From Flavobacteriaceae bacterium MAR_2010_72 (GTDB lineage Bacteria > Bacteroidota > Bacteroidia > Flavobacteriales > Flavobacteriaceae): 64,000 nucleotides of DNA. The notes below the pieces were generated by a model. That model searched no databases and was not told the origin of the DNA. It was given only the letters and a program-made list of their open reading frames with translations. The position numbers were made by a program, and so were the translations under genes. Each line of letters begins with the position of its first letter. Within the stretch, counting starts at the first letter, position 1. Location: positions 2,554,001-2,618,000 of the forward strand of contig QXCW01000002.1 of the NCBI GenBank assembly GCA_003550275.1, read 5' to 3'. This document shows positions 1-9,182 of this stretch, piece after piece.

Positions 1-1082
1 TTTTTATTTCCTTCTTCATGCAAAACATCATCCATGGTTGATAAAACTAAATTATCGTATGGCGTTGACTCTTTAGCGTGATTTGCATTCAAAAAAAAGG
101 ATTTATGAGCGCCCATTCCTATTTTAGTAATTTGAGTATCCATCATTCCAATAGGCTTTTGATTTGAAATCCAATAGGTTTTAAAATTAGCCTGATTAAA
201 TAATTGCACAATAGATCCTTTATATTTTCCTTCAGGGTATTCATAATTTCCTAATGTAAGTGCTTTTGGCAATGCTCCAAGGGTATAAGTATGTGAGCTA
301 ATGACTTGATTAAAAACATACAATTCATTTTTAATCTCATTTAGTTGTGGAGTAGTCTCTCGATAATAATTATGATTCAAACTAAAATGTTTTCTGTTAG
401 TTGATTCTCCAATAACTATAACATATAATTCATTTTTATTTAAAGTATCATTGTGCTTAACATTCTTGAAATCACTGTACTTGTTATTACTTCCATATGA
501 TTCGAATTTTTTCATCTCCTGAATATAAGTTATTGGAGTTTTTAAAATCAAATAGGGTACATTAAAGACTATTAACTGTGTATATTTTAAAAACAGAAGA
601 CCTAAAATAATTGTGTCAACCTTGAGAGATTTATCTTTCGCAGCATCTAGGTTGAATCTTGGTTTATTTACAATCTTCAAAATACCAACAAAAATCATGG
701 TCAAAAGAAAAATTGTTAAAAGTTTTGTTTTTAAATCAAAATGAAGACTCAAAAATTCCCTGATTTCCACTTCATTTGATTCTAAAACTACAAAAATGGA
801 AGAAGCACTTAAAGTACTATTAAATTTCAAAAAATAAAAAGTTTCAAATAATAAGCATATATTAAAAATCAGTGCTCCAAAAATTAACAATACTTTTCTA
901 GTCGATTTATTAGAAACCATAGAAACTAATAAAACCAATATAAGAGCAAACAAAATATTTTCAATGAAGTTGCAAACTCTTGCTATTGCTACAATTTTAA
1001 AAATGATTTCGGATAAAAATGCCAAAAGAATTGGCAATCCAAATATTAAAAATAAATACTTAATGGTTTTAAAGTTAAGCAT
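1..1082 (-). CDS. Phosphoethanolamine-transferase/sulfatase-like membrane protein (3' end outside window)
   Basis: I translated the minus strand from the ATG at 1082-1080; the frame stays open to the window edge, so about 360 N-terminal residues are seen and the C-terminus is missing. The first ~180 residues hold about five hydrophobic segments. A periplasmic alkaline-phosphatase-fold domain then begins with VIVIGESTNRKHFSL (about residues 221-235). This is the EptA/YhbX-type motif in which the Thr (about T228) is the nucleophile and metal ligand, and it is followed by the family's 'RETTPQL'. The family transfers phosphoethanolamine from phosphatidylethanolamine to lipid A or other glycans in the inner membrane. 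The start overlaps the end of the upstream glycosyltransferase by 8 nt, suggesting translational coupling in a surface-glycan operon. The acceptor cannot be told from sequence. Confidence 0.8.
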   Translation of the reverse strand, partial: MLNFKTIKYLFLIFGLPILLAFLSEIIFKIVAIARVCNFIENILFALILVLLVSMVSNKSTRKVLLIFGALIFNICLLFETFYFLKFNSTLSASSIFVVLESNEVEIREFLSLHFDLKTKLLTIFLLTMIFVGILKIVNKPRFNLDAAKDKSLKVDTIILGLLFLKYTQLIVFNVPYLILKTPITYIQEMKKFESYGSNNKYSDFKNVKHNDTLNKNELYVIVIGESTNRKHFSLNHNYYRETTPQLNEIKNELYVFNQVISSHTYTLGALPKALTLGNYEYPEGKYKGSIVQLFNQANFKTYWISNQKPIGMMDTQITKIGMGAHKSFFLNANHAKESTPYDNLVLSTMDDVLHEEGNK

Positions 1083-1908
1083 ACGCTATTTTTTTATACC
1101 TAGACATTCCCTGAAGTCCCTTTTTATAAACTTTAATGCCATCTAATATTGAGATTAAACCTTTTCTCATTAAAAACAGAACAAACTTCAAAAATATAAA
1201 CGGAGCTAATTTTCGGTAATCAATATAATATAAAACAGCCGCTGTTCTAATAAAATCATCACTTGCCATGTTACTCGTTGACCTTTCAAAAGAATGCTTG
1301 ACAATCGCTTGGTTTTTAAAATAAACCTTAAGCTTATGTTTTAAAACATCCTTTAAAAACAGATACTCCTCCCCAGAAGGAAAATGACTCCCCAAACCAA
1401 ATAACAGATTAAACTTTATTTTGTTAGACACAATTAATTTTCTTTTAAAAGCAATCTCAATTGAGGATACGCTTTTAATATCTTTCCTGCCAAATAATGG
1501 TTTGGATTGTAGTGGATAGTGTTTATAAGGTTCACCCGAATAAGTTTCTATTTCAAAACAAATAACTGAAGCTTCAGTAAATTCTGTAAAGGCTTTTCTA
1601 ATAGAATCTTCAAAATTTGGAATATATTGAACGTCATCGTCAGCAATTAAACAAATATCCCCTATAGCATTTTCAATAGCCATATTTCTACTTAAGGAAA
1701 GTCCGTTAGAATAGGTGTTAATTACTCTAATATTGAATTGATCTGATATTAATTCTTGTCCTTTTAAGGTTTGATTGATAATGAGAATATTGAAATCACC
1801 GAAAGATTTATGGGGAAACATAGAATGTAAAAACGACATATTAGTTCTTCTCATTGTTGAAATGAGAATCTCAAACGGTACTTTTTTATTAAAATTTTCC
1901 TTCGTCAT
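1075..1908 (-). CDS. Family 2 glycosyltransferase
   Basis: The 277-residue protein has a GT-A nucleotide-sugar fold. Its N-terminal strand (EILISTM, about residue 13) is followed by GLSLSRNMAIENA at about 69-81 and the metal-binding acidic motif IADDDV at about 88-93, typical of GT2 enzymes. The last ~50 residues are hydrophobic and basic, consistent with membrane association. It should add one sugar to a surface polysaccharide or lipid-linked glycan; donor and acceptor are unknown. It lies 10 nt downstream of a Wzx-type flippase and overlaps the next gene's start by 8 nt, so the four genes look like one minus-strand operon. Confidence 0.82.
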   Translation of the reverse strand: MTKENFNKKVPFEILISTMRRTNMSFLHSMFPHKSFGDFNILIINQTLKGQELISDQFNIRVINTYSNGLSLSRNMAIENAIGDICLIADDDVQYIPNFEDSIRKAFTEFTEASVICFEIETYSGEPYKHYPLQSKPLFGRKDIKSVSSIEIAFKRKLIVSNKIKFNLLFGLGSHFPSGEEYLFLKDVLKHKLKVYFKNQAIVKHSFERSTSNMASDDFIRTAAVLYYIDYRKLAPFIFLKFVLFLMRKGLISILDGIKVYKKGLQGMSRYKKIAYA

Positions 1909-1918
1909 TCTTAAATCA

Positions 1919-3217
1919 TTACAGCGCTCTTGGTTTACCGAAAAAATAATGTCGCAATAGAAAAAGCACTACGGCAAAATAGATTAAATATCTAACAAAA
2001 TGCGCAAGTACAACACCTTCTGTTCCATAATCATCAATAAAATATTGAGAAAGTCCATAGAAAAGAAAAACAGATAAAAGTTCTGTGAAAATAAAATATA
2101 CCATTTGCTTTTTAGCTAAAAAAATATACGTTACTATCAATGCCATCAATTTTACTAAATCCCCTAATAATTGCCACTTAAAAAATACAGAAATAGCTAA
2201 AAATTCATCGGTATAAAGTAAGAGAATTACAATGTTTTTCAATAAGAATATCAGGATCAGTCCAAAAGTGAAAATAGGAATTAAGAATTTGGCAATATTA
2301 AAAACTTCATCTCTATATTCAATGGAACTTGTCATTTTTGAATATTTAGGCAAAATATAAAGAGGGAAAATAGCAGCGGTAAACTGCATATAGGTATTAG
2401 ATATTGAAGTCATCGCCGTCCAATACCCAGCATCTTTAATGCTTATCGTATTCTCAATAAGGTTTCTTATGGCTATATCAACCCAATTTATTGACAGAAT
2501 AACTACAAGTGTCATTAGGCTATAGGACAATAGCTTATTTTTATAAACTAAAGCTAAATCAATCCTTTTAAAATAACCTTTATATTTTTTGATAAAAATT
2601 ACAAACAAGCTCAAAAATTGAAATAAGGGAATTATACTTAATGCCAACAAACTACCATTTAATCCGTTTGTAATTGTTATAGTTATCAGAACTACGGCAC
2701 TAATGACAACAATAAAAATAGTTGCTCGGGTGAATGTTTTGTAGTCAGAGTGACCATTAAGATACCCATTCAAAATAGCGGAAATTCCCATAAACGGGAC
2801 TACGAAGGCCAAAATCTTAAAAAGAAAATCGAAATTATTTGAATCTCCGAAAATGTAGCCATTAAGTTGGTCGGCACCAAAAAATAATATTATAAAGGAA
2901 AATAAAGAGGTTATAATTGTAAGAACGAAAACTGTAGAAAAGAGCTTATTTAATTCTTCTTTGTTCTCTTTAAATTCTGAAACATACTTTACCAATCCGT
3001 TGAAGGTTCCTAGAATTGAAAACTGTTCAAAGAAACTAACTACATTTCTAAAATTTCCTACGAATGCAATTCCTTCAGCACCTATTACTATAGCCATAAC
3101 CTTTTGAGTACACAAAGCGAAAAACATTCTAATAAAAACCAATAGTGTATTGGCTGAAGTTACTTTGAACAAAATATTGTTCTTAATAGATTGTTTAATC
3201 ATATTAAATAACTTCAT
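1919..3217 (-). CDS. Wzx-type O-antigen/oligosaccharide flippase (copy 2)
   Basis: This 432-residue polytopic membrane protein has about 12 hydrophobic segments. It resembles the WzxE-like branch of the MOP superfamily (polysaccharide translocases), with N-terminal ANTLLVFIRMFF and the 'IGAEGIAFVGNFRN' loop near residues 45-58. Such proteins flip undecaprenyl-linked glycan units across the inner membrane. It is a clear paralogue of the gene just upstream (3234-4538): the same 'KYxxEFKEN' motif, similar length and 16 nt between them, so a tandem duplication is likely. The downstream neighbours are a glycosyltransferase and a phosphoethanolamine-transferase-like protein. Substrate is not predictable. 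Confidence 0.85.
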   Translation of the reverse strand: MKLFNMIKQSIKNNILFKVTSANTLLVFIRMFFALCTQKVMAIVIGAEGIAFVGNFRNVVSFFEQFSILGTFNGLVKYVSEFKENKEELNKLFSTVFVLTIITSLFSFIILFFGADQLNGYIFGDSNNFDFLFKILAFVVPFMGISAILNGYLNGHSDYKTFTRATIFIVVISAVVLITITITNGLNGSLLALSIIPLFQFLSLFVIFIKKYKGYFKRIDLALVYKNKLLSYSLMTLVVILSINWVDIAIRNLIENTISIKDAGYWTAMTSISNTYMQFTAAIFPLYILPKYSKMTSSIEYRDEVFNIAKFLIPIFTFGLILIFLLKNIVILLLYTDEFLAISVFFKWQLLGDLVKLMALIVTYIFLAKKQMVYFIFTELLSVFLFYGLSQYFIDDYGTEGVVLAHFVRYLIYFAVVLFLLRHYFFGKPRAL

Positions 3218-3233
3218 ATTAAAACTTCAATTT

Positions 3234-4538
3234 TTACGCTTTATCCTCTTGGGGAATAACACTAAAGATAGAACTATTAAATATTAACAAGACTATTCCA
3301 AAATACATTAAATAACTAATAAAATGGGCAATTACAGCTCCTTTAACTCCAACACCATCAATTAAATATATACTTGAAAAGTAAAGTACAACTACTAAAA
3401 AAAGCTCAATTATGATAAAATGCAAAAACATTTTTTTAGCAATAAATTGATAGGCAATGACTATTGAAATTACTTTTAATAAATCTCCCATTAACTGCCA
3501 ACCAAACAATTGTTCTACAGGCTGAAATTCTTCTGAAAATATAATTTTGACTATTATTGGTCTGAATAGATAAATCAGTAATAAACTTAAGGCAAATACA
3601 GGAATGATTGCTTTGTAAACATTAATAATTTCAGACTTAAATTCTTTTTTACTTTCAATATCGCTAAACTTGGGCAAAATATATAGGGTCATCAATGAAC
3701 TTACAAACATGAGGTAATAATCTGATATTCTATTGATGGCTTCCCAATAACCTGCATCTTTAATCCCAGAATGGTCAATAATATAATTTCTAATAACAAT
3801 TGAAATCAATGGCAACGCTACGGCAGTTACCAAGGCTACCGCTGTAAAAGGACCAAACTTTTTTAAAATTTCAATATCCACATTTGAAATTTTGACATGT
3901 GAAATGAAATTTTTTCTATTTATAATCCCAACCAAGGTAATTAGAAAAATCAAAGAAGGCGCAATCACCGCACCCACCAGAGCACCATCAATTTTGTTTT
4001 GATAGATAAGTACTAGCGTAATGAGAAGTCCCAAAACCTGTCCGATAATACTTATGACTAGTAGTATTTTATACTTTGAAAACCCATTCATTATAGAAAA
4101 ACTGAACATGTTTAAAGAATAAAACGGAAGCGCAAATGCAAGAATTCTGATTACATAAGCGTAATTATAATTAGCTGAAAACAAAAAATCATTAACCGCT
4201 TGGGCGTTATAATAACACAATAAAGAGATTAAAAGTGTTGAAAAAAAACCTAAATAATAGGCGGTTGACAAGGTTTTACTTAACTCAATTGTATTTTCTT
4301 TAAACTCGGCTATATATTTAACCAACCCGTTATAAATCCCTAAAATGGCCACCGATTGAAGGGCGCTCAAAAAATTTCTCAAATTACCTATCAAGGCCAT
4401 ACCTTCAACTCCAATAAAAATGGCAATGGCTTTTGATGTCAATATCCCAGCAACTATTTTTGTGATAATTGTAGCTGTATTAAGATGAACTACCTTAAAC
4501 AATACATTGGTATTTATGTATTTTAGAAGTCTTTTCAA
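3234..4538 (-). CDS. Wzx-type O-antigen/oligosaccharide flippase (copy 1)
   Basis: This 434-residue polytopic membrane protein is the first gene of the minus-strand surface-glycan operon seen here. It has about 12 transmembrane segments and the N-terminal signature 'IGVEGMALIGNLRN' (about 42-55), matching the WzxE-like translocase group. KYIAEFKENTIELSKTLSTA (about 73-92) aligns closely with the paralogue directly downstream. Both copies look intact. Retention of two adjacent full-length copies suggests either different glycan substrates or a heteromeric arrangement; this is inference. No consensus -7 element was found in the upstream ~150 nt, so the promoter is not identified. Confidence 0.85.
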   Translation of the reverse strand: MKRLLKYINTNVLFKVVHLNTATIITKIVAGILTSKAIAIFIGVEGMALIGNLRNFLSALQSVAILGIYNGLVKYIAEFKENTIELSKTLSTAYYLGFFSTLLISLLCYYNAQAVNDFLFSANYNYAYVIRILAFALPFYSLNMFSFSIMNGFSKYKILLVISIIGQVLGLLITLVLIYQNKIDGALVGAVIAPSLIFLITLVGIINRKNFISHVKISNVDIEILKKFGPFTAVALVTAVALPLISIVIRNYIIDHSGIKDAGYWEAINRISDYYLMFVSSLMTLYILPKFSDIESKKEFKSEIINVYKAIIPVFALSLLLIYLFRPIIVKIIFSEEFQPVEQLFGWQLMGDLLKVISIVIAYQFIAKKMFLHFIIIELFLVVVLYFSSIYLIDGVGVKGAVIAHFISYLMYFGIVLLIFNSSIFSVIPQEDKA

Positions 4539-4683
4539 CCCTGCTGAATTTATATAATTTTTAGATTGGTTTACTTTAGTGCAGTAAAACTAAAGCTATT
4601 ATTTTTTTTTACCTAAATTTTTTACAGGTGTACAAGTATTGTGCTAATCCGTAGTTAGAAATTCACAAGTATTATGTTCAGAA

Positions 4684-4714
4684 AACAAAAAAGCCAGCTT
4701 AAAAATGCTGGCTT
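4684..4714 (-). terminator. Intrinsic terminator of typA
   Basis: Inverted repeat AAGCCAGC (4691-4698) / GCTGGCTT (4707-4714) with an 8-nt loop. Read on the minus strand it is followed by a run of Ts (complement of the As at 4684-4692). It lies about 20 nt past the typA stop codon and isolates typA from the flippase operon. Confidence 0.85.
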
Positions 4715-4734
4715 CCTTTATAATTATAATTTAA

Positions 4735-6534
4735 TTAAATAGATTTTGAACGCTTACGTTCAACTTCTGTCAATAATATTTTACGTAAACGAATATGGTT
4801 TGGCGTAACCTCAACATATTCATCCTTCTGGATATATTCCAAGGCTTCTTCCAAACTAAATTTAATGGCTGGTATAATTCTGGCTTTGTCATCTGCACCA
4901 GAAGAACGAACATTACTCAACTTTTTAGTTTTGGTAACATTCACAGCCATATCATCACCACGAGAATTTTCTCCAATCACTTGACCTTCGTAAATATCTT
5001 CTCCTGGATCTACAAAGAATTTGCCTCTATCTTGTAATTTATCAATTGAATAAGGAATAGCTTGACCTTTTTCCATGGACACTAAACTTCCATTTTGACG
5101 TTCAGGAATACCGCCTTTTAAAGGTTGATATTCTTTAAAACGATGCGCCATTATGGCTTCACCTGCAGTTGCCGTTAGCAATTGATTTCGCAAACCAATA
5201 ATTCCTCTTGAAGGTACTAAAAATTTACAAATCATACGTTCGCCTTTGGCTTCCATGCTCAACATTTCACCTTTACGGATGGTAACCATTTCTATGGCTT
5301 TACCAGAAACTTCTTCTGGTAAATCGATAGTCATTTCTTCTACAGGCTCACATTTAACTCCGTTAATCTCTTTAATAATTACTTGAGGTTGCCCAATTTG
5401 AAGCTCATAACCTTCACGTCTCATTGTTTCGATCAAAACCGATAAATGCAGCACTCCTCGACCATACACCATAAACTTATCAGCACTATCAGTCTCTTCA
5501 ACACGTAAAGCTAGATTCTTCTCAAGCTCTTTGATTAAGCGATCCTTAATATGTCTTGAAGTCACAAATTTCCCATCCTTTCCGAAGAAAGGTGAATCAT
5601 TAATGGTAAACAACATACTCATGGTAGGTTCATCAATAGCAATGGTTTTTAAGCCTTCAGGGGTTTCCCAATCGGCTACGGTATCTCCAATTTCAAAACC
5701 TTCAAGCCCTACTATAGCACAAATATCACCCGCTTGAACCTCTTCTACCTTTTTACGGCCTAAACCTTCAAAAATATGAAGTTCTTTAATTTTTGATTTC
5801 ACCACATTACCTTTGCGTTTCACCAAAGAAATGTTCTGTCCAATCTTTAGTTCACCTCGAGTTAAACGACCAATAGCTATTCGGCCAGTAAATGATGAAT
5901 AATCTAAAGAGGTGATCAACATTTGGGTTGTGCCTTCAGCAATTTTAGGTGATGGAATATGCTCCACAACCATGTCTAATAAAGGTTCAATGTTTTGGGT
6001 TCTATTTTTCCAGTCGTCACTCATCCAATTTTGTTTAGCCGAACCGTAAACGGCTGGAAAATCGAGCTGCCATTCTTCAGCACCTAATTCAAACATCAAA
6101 TCAAAAACTGCTTCATGTACCTCTTCAGGCGTACAATTCTCTTTGTCAACTTTATTGATTACCACACAAGGTTTAAGTCCTAAATCAATAGCTTTTTGTA
6201 AAACAAATCGCGTTTGTGGCATTGGGCCTTCAAAAGCATCAACCAAAAGTAAAACACCGTCGGCCATATTCAAAACACGTTCAACTTCACCACCGAAATC
6301 GGCGTGACCAGGAGTATCAATGATATTGATTTTGGTGTTTTTATAAACTACCGAAACGTTTTTAGAGGTAATCGTTATTCCTCGTTCACGTTCCAAATCA
6401 TTATTGTCAAGGATTAAATCTCCTGTGTTTTCATTTTCCCTAAACAACTGACAGTGATACATTATTTTATCAACCAGAGTTGTTTTACCGTGGTCAACGT
6501 GAGCGATAATCGCAATATTTTTAATTTGAGCCAT
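4735..6534 (-). CDS. typA: Ribosome-associated GTPase TypA/BipA
   Basis: The 599-residue protein is full length for TypA/BipA, a translation-factor GTPase that binds the ribosome and affects assembly and stress adaptation. The N-terminal GTPase domain has the P-loop AHVDHGKTT (11-19), switch II 'DTPGHADFGGEVERV' (about 73-87) and NKVD (about 127-130). EF-G-like domains III and V follow, and the C-terminal half includes the TypA-specific 'RGIIGLRNQLLTATAGEAIM'. It is monocistronic, with a terminator downstream and a TACCTTTG -7 element on the minus strand 24-31 nt before the ATG. Confidence 0.97.
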   Translation of the reverse strand: MAQIKNIAIIAHVDHGKTTLVDKIMYHCQLFRENENTGDLILDNNDLERERGITITSKNVSVVYKNTKINIIDTPGHADFGGEVERVLNMADGVLLLVDAFEGPMPQTRFVLQKAIDLGLKPCVVINKVDKENCTPEEVHEAVFDLMFELGAEEWQLDFPAVYGSAKQNWMSDDWKNRTQNIEPLLDMVVEHIPSPKIAEGTTQMLITSLDYSSFTGRIAIGRLTRGELKIGQNISLVKRKGNVVKSKIKELHIFEGLGRKKVEEVQAGDICAIVGLEGFEIGDTVADWETPEGLKTIAIDEPTMSMLFTINDSPFFGKDGKFVTSRHIKDRLIKELEKNLALRVEETDSADKFMVYGRGVLHLSVLIETMRREGYELQIGQPQVIIKEINGVKCEPVEEMTIDLPEEVSGKAIEMVTIRKGEMLSMEAKGERMICKFLVPSRGIIGLRNQLLTATAGEAIMAHRFKEYQPLKGGIPERQNGSLVSMEKGQAIPYSIDKLQDRGKFFVDPGEDIYEGQVIGENSRGDDMAVNVTKTKKLSNVRSSGADDKARIIPAIKFSLEEALEYIQKDEYVEVTPNHIRLRKILLTEVERKRSKSI

Positions 6535-6557
6535 AATAGTGCCTTATTTTAAGCGCG

Positions 6558-6565
6558 CAAAGGTA
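6558..6565 (-). promoter_or_regulatory. -7 promoter element for typA
   Basis: The minus strand reads TACCTTTG here, an exact fit to the Bacteroidetes TANNTTTG -7 box, 23 nt upstream of the typA start. No TTG was found at the expected 17-23 nt further upstream, so only half of the promoter is supported. Confidence 0.5.
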
Positions 6566-6732
6566 CGTTATATTTTAATATGCTCGTATTATATTTTGAC
6601 AATTAGTTAATTAAATGTTATAATCAATACCTCCGAAAACTTTAAAGTCATCTCAATCGTTTAATAGATATAGATAGTTTTGAGCATTAGTTCATATAGT
6701 TCTAATTACCATTTACTTAAATAGTTCAACAC

Positions 6733-7092
6733 ATGAAACCTCTTAATAATTATACAAAGTTTATCCCATACTTATATTATATAACAATTATCGCTTTTTG
6801 GTTTACCGATGTTAATAGAAATGAAGGTATAACGGCCTATCCTATTTTACTATTTGGAATTCCGTTTTTATGGCAAATCATAAAACCCAATCCTAAGCCG
6901 AATTTCGCTTTAGGAATCACATTTGTTTGCTTATCGTCGTATTTAATATTGGCTTATTTATCAGATGTTTTGAATCTGGTTTCGTTTTCTGAATCGACCA
7001 AACGCTTCTTAATTTTTGGAGGTGTGTTTGTGGTTGTCAATTTTATTATGGCTTTGTGGATCATTAGAAACAGTTTAAAAAGAGCATTTTAA
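6733..7092 (+). CDS. Small four-helix membrane protein, function unknown
   Basis: The 119-residue protein has four hydrophobic segments at about residues 10-25, 35-50, 58-76 and 93-112 and a basic C-terminus (RNSLKRAF), with short loops and no catalytic motif that I recognise. It stands alone between the divergent typA and the downstream kdsA, with a clear ATG. No function is proposed; it is probably an inner-membrane protein. Codon use looks like its neighbours and the frame is not a shadow of another gene. Confidence 0.7.
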   Translation: MKPLNNYTKFIPYLYYITIIAFWFTDVNRNEGITAYPILLFGIPFLWQIIKPNPKPNFALGITFVCLSSYLILAYLSDVLNLVSFSESTKRFLIFGGVFVVVNFIMALWIIRNSLKRAF

Positions 7093-7150
7093 ATACTTTA
7101 AATTATTTCAATTTATTCGAATTTAGATTCATTGTTTAGATAATCAATTA

Positions 7151-7183
7151 TTGATTTTTAGCACTTATATTTTTGTAACTTTG
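7151..7183 (+). promoter_or_regulatory. Predicted kdsA promoter
   Basis: TTG (7151-7153), 22 nt spacer, TAACTTTG (7176-7183). This fits the flavobacterial pattern TTG-N17-23-TANNTTTG and sits 25 nt before the kdsA ATG. The -33 element lies in a small inverted repeat, AATCAA-TTA-TTGATT. Confidence 0.7.
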
Positions 7184-7208
7184 CAACTTAAATTGAAACT
7201 TTAAGTAC

Positions 7209-8030
7209 ATGACACTGCAGGATGTTCCTAAATTAAAGCATACAGACTCCAATAACTTCTTTTTATTATGTGGCCCTTGCGCTATTGAAGGCGAAGACAT
7301 GGCCTTACGCATTGCTGAAAAGGTAGTCACGATTACCAACCGTCTAAACATTCCTTATGTGTTCAAGGGAAGTTTTAAAAAAGCAAATCGAAGTAGGATT
7401 GATAGTTTCACTGGGATTGGGGATGAAAAGGCTCTAAAAATTCTACAAAAAGTTTCGAAAACCTTCGACATCCCTACAGTAACAGACATTCATGAAGTTT
7501 CTGATGCTCTCATGGCTGCAGAATATGTAGATGTATTGCAAATTCCTGCTTTTTTGGTTCGTCAAACCGATTTAGTAGTTGCTGCAGCCGAGACTGGAAA
7601 AGTCATTAACCTTAAAAAAGGACAATTCATGAGCCCAGAATCTATGAAGCATGCGGTGCAAAAGGTTAAAGATACTGGTAATACTAAAGCTTGGATTACC
7701 GATAGAGGAACCATGTTTGGCTACCAAGATATGATTGTTGACTTTCGTGGAATTCCAACTATGCGTCAATATGCTCCAACGGTGTTAGATGTAACGCATT
7801 CGTTACAGCAGCCAAATCAAAGTATTGGTGTAACTGGAGGACGACCAGAAATGATCGAAACTATAGCCAGAGCTGGTGTAGTGAACAAGGTGGATGGCTT
7901 ATTTATTGAAACTCATTTTGATCCTGCTAATGCAAAAAGCGATGGCGCCAATATGTTGCACTTGGATAATCTTGAAAAATTACTGACCAATTTGGTGGCT
8001 ATTAGAAAAACGATTAACAATCTGGGTTAA
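7209..8030 (+). CDS. kdsA: 3-deoxy-8-phosphooctulonate (KDO-8-P) synthase
   Basis: The enzyme condenses phosphoenolpyruvate with arabinose 5-phosphate to give KDO 8-phosphate, the precursor of the inner-core sugar of lipopolysaccharide. At 273 residues it is full length. Visible family motifs include GPCAIEG (22-28), FKGSFKKANRSRIDSFTG, DIHEVSDA, the 'DVTHSLQQPNQ' His and the 'FIETHFDP...SDGANML' acidic residues. The Cys of GPCAIE is the metal ligand of class II (metal-dependent) KDO8P synthases; class I enzymes such as that of E. coli have Asn there. The His, Glu and Asp ligands are also present. The stop codon overlaps the stop of the convergent DUF1801 gene by 4 nt. Confidence 0.96.
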   Translation: MTLQDVPKLKHTDSNNFFLLCGPCAIEGEDMALRIAEKVVTITNRLNIPYVFKGSFKKANRSRIDSFTGIGDEKALKILQKVSKTFDIPTVTDIHEVSDALMAAEYVDVLQIPAFLVRQTDLVVAAAETGKVINLKKGQFMSPESMKHAVQKVKDTGNTKAWITDRGTMFGYQDMIVDFRGIPTMRQYAPTVLDVTHSLQQPNQSIGVTGGRPEMIETIARAGVVNKVDGLFIETHFDPANAKSDGANMLHLDNLEKLLTNLVAIRKTINNLG

Positions 8031-8404
8031 ATAAACCAAGCCCTTTTACTTTTCTCTATAACAAACGCCGCGGCTTTCAAGACTTCAACAAATTCAGGTT
8101 CATTAAATTCTTCCAGAGACTTTACCTGTATGGATCTCACTTGCTTTCTATTATTATAATCCTTCCGAACCGGAAAATCATTTTCTAATAAAATACCCTG
8201 AACAAAAGCAATATCAACATAATTGGTTCCTTTTAGCACATTGAAGTACAATAATGGTTTTTTACCAACATTATAAAACGGAATTTTATAACTATAGCGT
8301 TCAACAACATTAGGTAATGTTTTTAGAATTACACTTCGAACATAAAGCATTATAGATTGATACGGTTCTTTTTGATTTAAGAAGTAGATTTCAACTGGCT
8401 TCAT
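8027..8404 (-). CDS. DUF1801-family protein
   Basis: This 125-residue soluble protein matches the DUF1801/YdhG-like fold by its pattern: an N-terminal region predicted to form helices and ending RYSYKIPFYNVGKKPLLYFN (about 38-57), then 'VDIAFVQGILL' and a C-terminal 'KSLEEFNEPEFVEVLKAA'. The family is related to the frataxin/YdhG-like fold and has no established reaction. It is convergent with kdsA; the two stop codons interlock in the sequence TTAA. It is probably monocistronic. Confidence 0.75.
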   Translation of the reverse strand: MKPVEIYFLNQKEPYQSIMLYVRSVILKTLPNVVERYSYKIPFYNVGKKPLLYFNVLKGTNYVDIAFVQGILLENDFPVRKDYNNRKQVRSIQVKSLEEFNEPEFVEVLKAAAFVIEKSKRAWFI

Positions 8405-8524
8405 AATTTATTAATCTAATACTCAAATTTACTCAAATGAACAAATACAAAAGTATCATCTGTTTTTAATTTATTTGTTTTAATGACAAATTTAATTTTA
8501 CTTTGTTTTTCAAAGTGCTTTAAT

Positions 8525-9136
8525 ATGGAATCAAAAGATTATTTGAAAGATATCAGCGAAATCAAAGATTTGATGAACAAATCCTCTCGCTTTATTTCTT
8601 TAAGTGGCCTATCTGGAATTTTGGCTGGTATATATGCCTTGATTGGTGCGGCTATTGCGTATTGGTTGGTAGCTAATTCGGGGCAAGAGTATTTAATTTT
8701 GGATGGAACCGTATTCAGGCTGGTCATGTTAGACCTGTTCCTTATCGCATTATTTAGTATTGTGACAGCAATTATATTAACAACACGTAAAGCGAAAAAG
8801 AGTGGAATAAAAATATGGGACAGAACCTCCAAACGTCTTGTTATTAACTTTTTGATTCCGCTTGTCACTGGCGGTATTTATATTCTGGCCATTTTAGGAC
8901 ATGAAAAATATGGACAAACGGCTGCACTAATGCTCATTTTTTATGGGCTTGCATTAGTTAATGCTTCCAAATATAGTATTGGAGACATCAAGCATTTAGG
9001 ATTGATAGAAATAGTTTTAGGCTTAATTTGTGCTTTATTTCCTAGTTATGGCTTTTGGCTGTGGGTAATTGGTTTTGGAGTCATGCACATAATTTATGGA
9101 ACCTTGATGCATTTCAAATACGATTACAAGAAATAG
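8525..9136 (+). CDS. Five- to six-helix membrane protein paired with a winged-helix regulator
   Basis: I start the gene at the ATG at 8525 rather than an upstream in-frame alternative at 8483, because MESKDYLKDISEIKDLMNKSSRFISLSGL reads as a normal soluble N-terminus while the extension is hydrophobic and untypical. The 203-residue protein has an N-terminal amphipathic helix and then about six membrane segments (near residues 28-48, 63-85, 107-124, 130-145, 157-175 and 178-197). It is not an enzyme I can name. Membrane proteins of this type commonly precede a PF13601-type winged-helix gene, as here (46 nt downstream), suggesting a membrane partner for the regulator (inference). Confidence 0.75.
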   Translation: MESKDYLKDISEIKDLMNKSSRFISLSGLSGILAGIYALIGAAIAYWLVANSGQEYLILDGTVFRLVMLDLFLIALFSIVTAIILTTRKAKKSGIKIWDRTSKRLVINFLIPLVTGGIYILAILGHEKYGQTAALMLIFYGLALVNASKYSIGDIKHLGLIEIVLGLICALFPSYGFWLWVIGFGVMHIIYGTLMHFKYDYKK

Positions 9137-9182
9137 AATCAGATAAAAACACAACGCTTAAGTCCTTTAATTTAGAGTTAGA

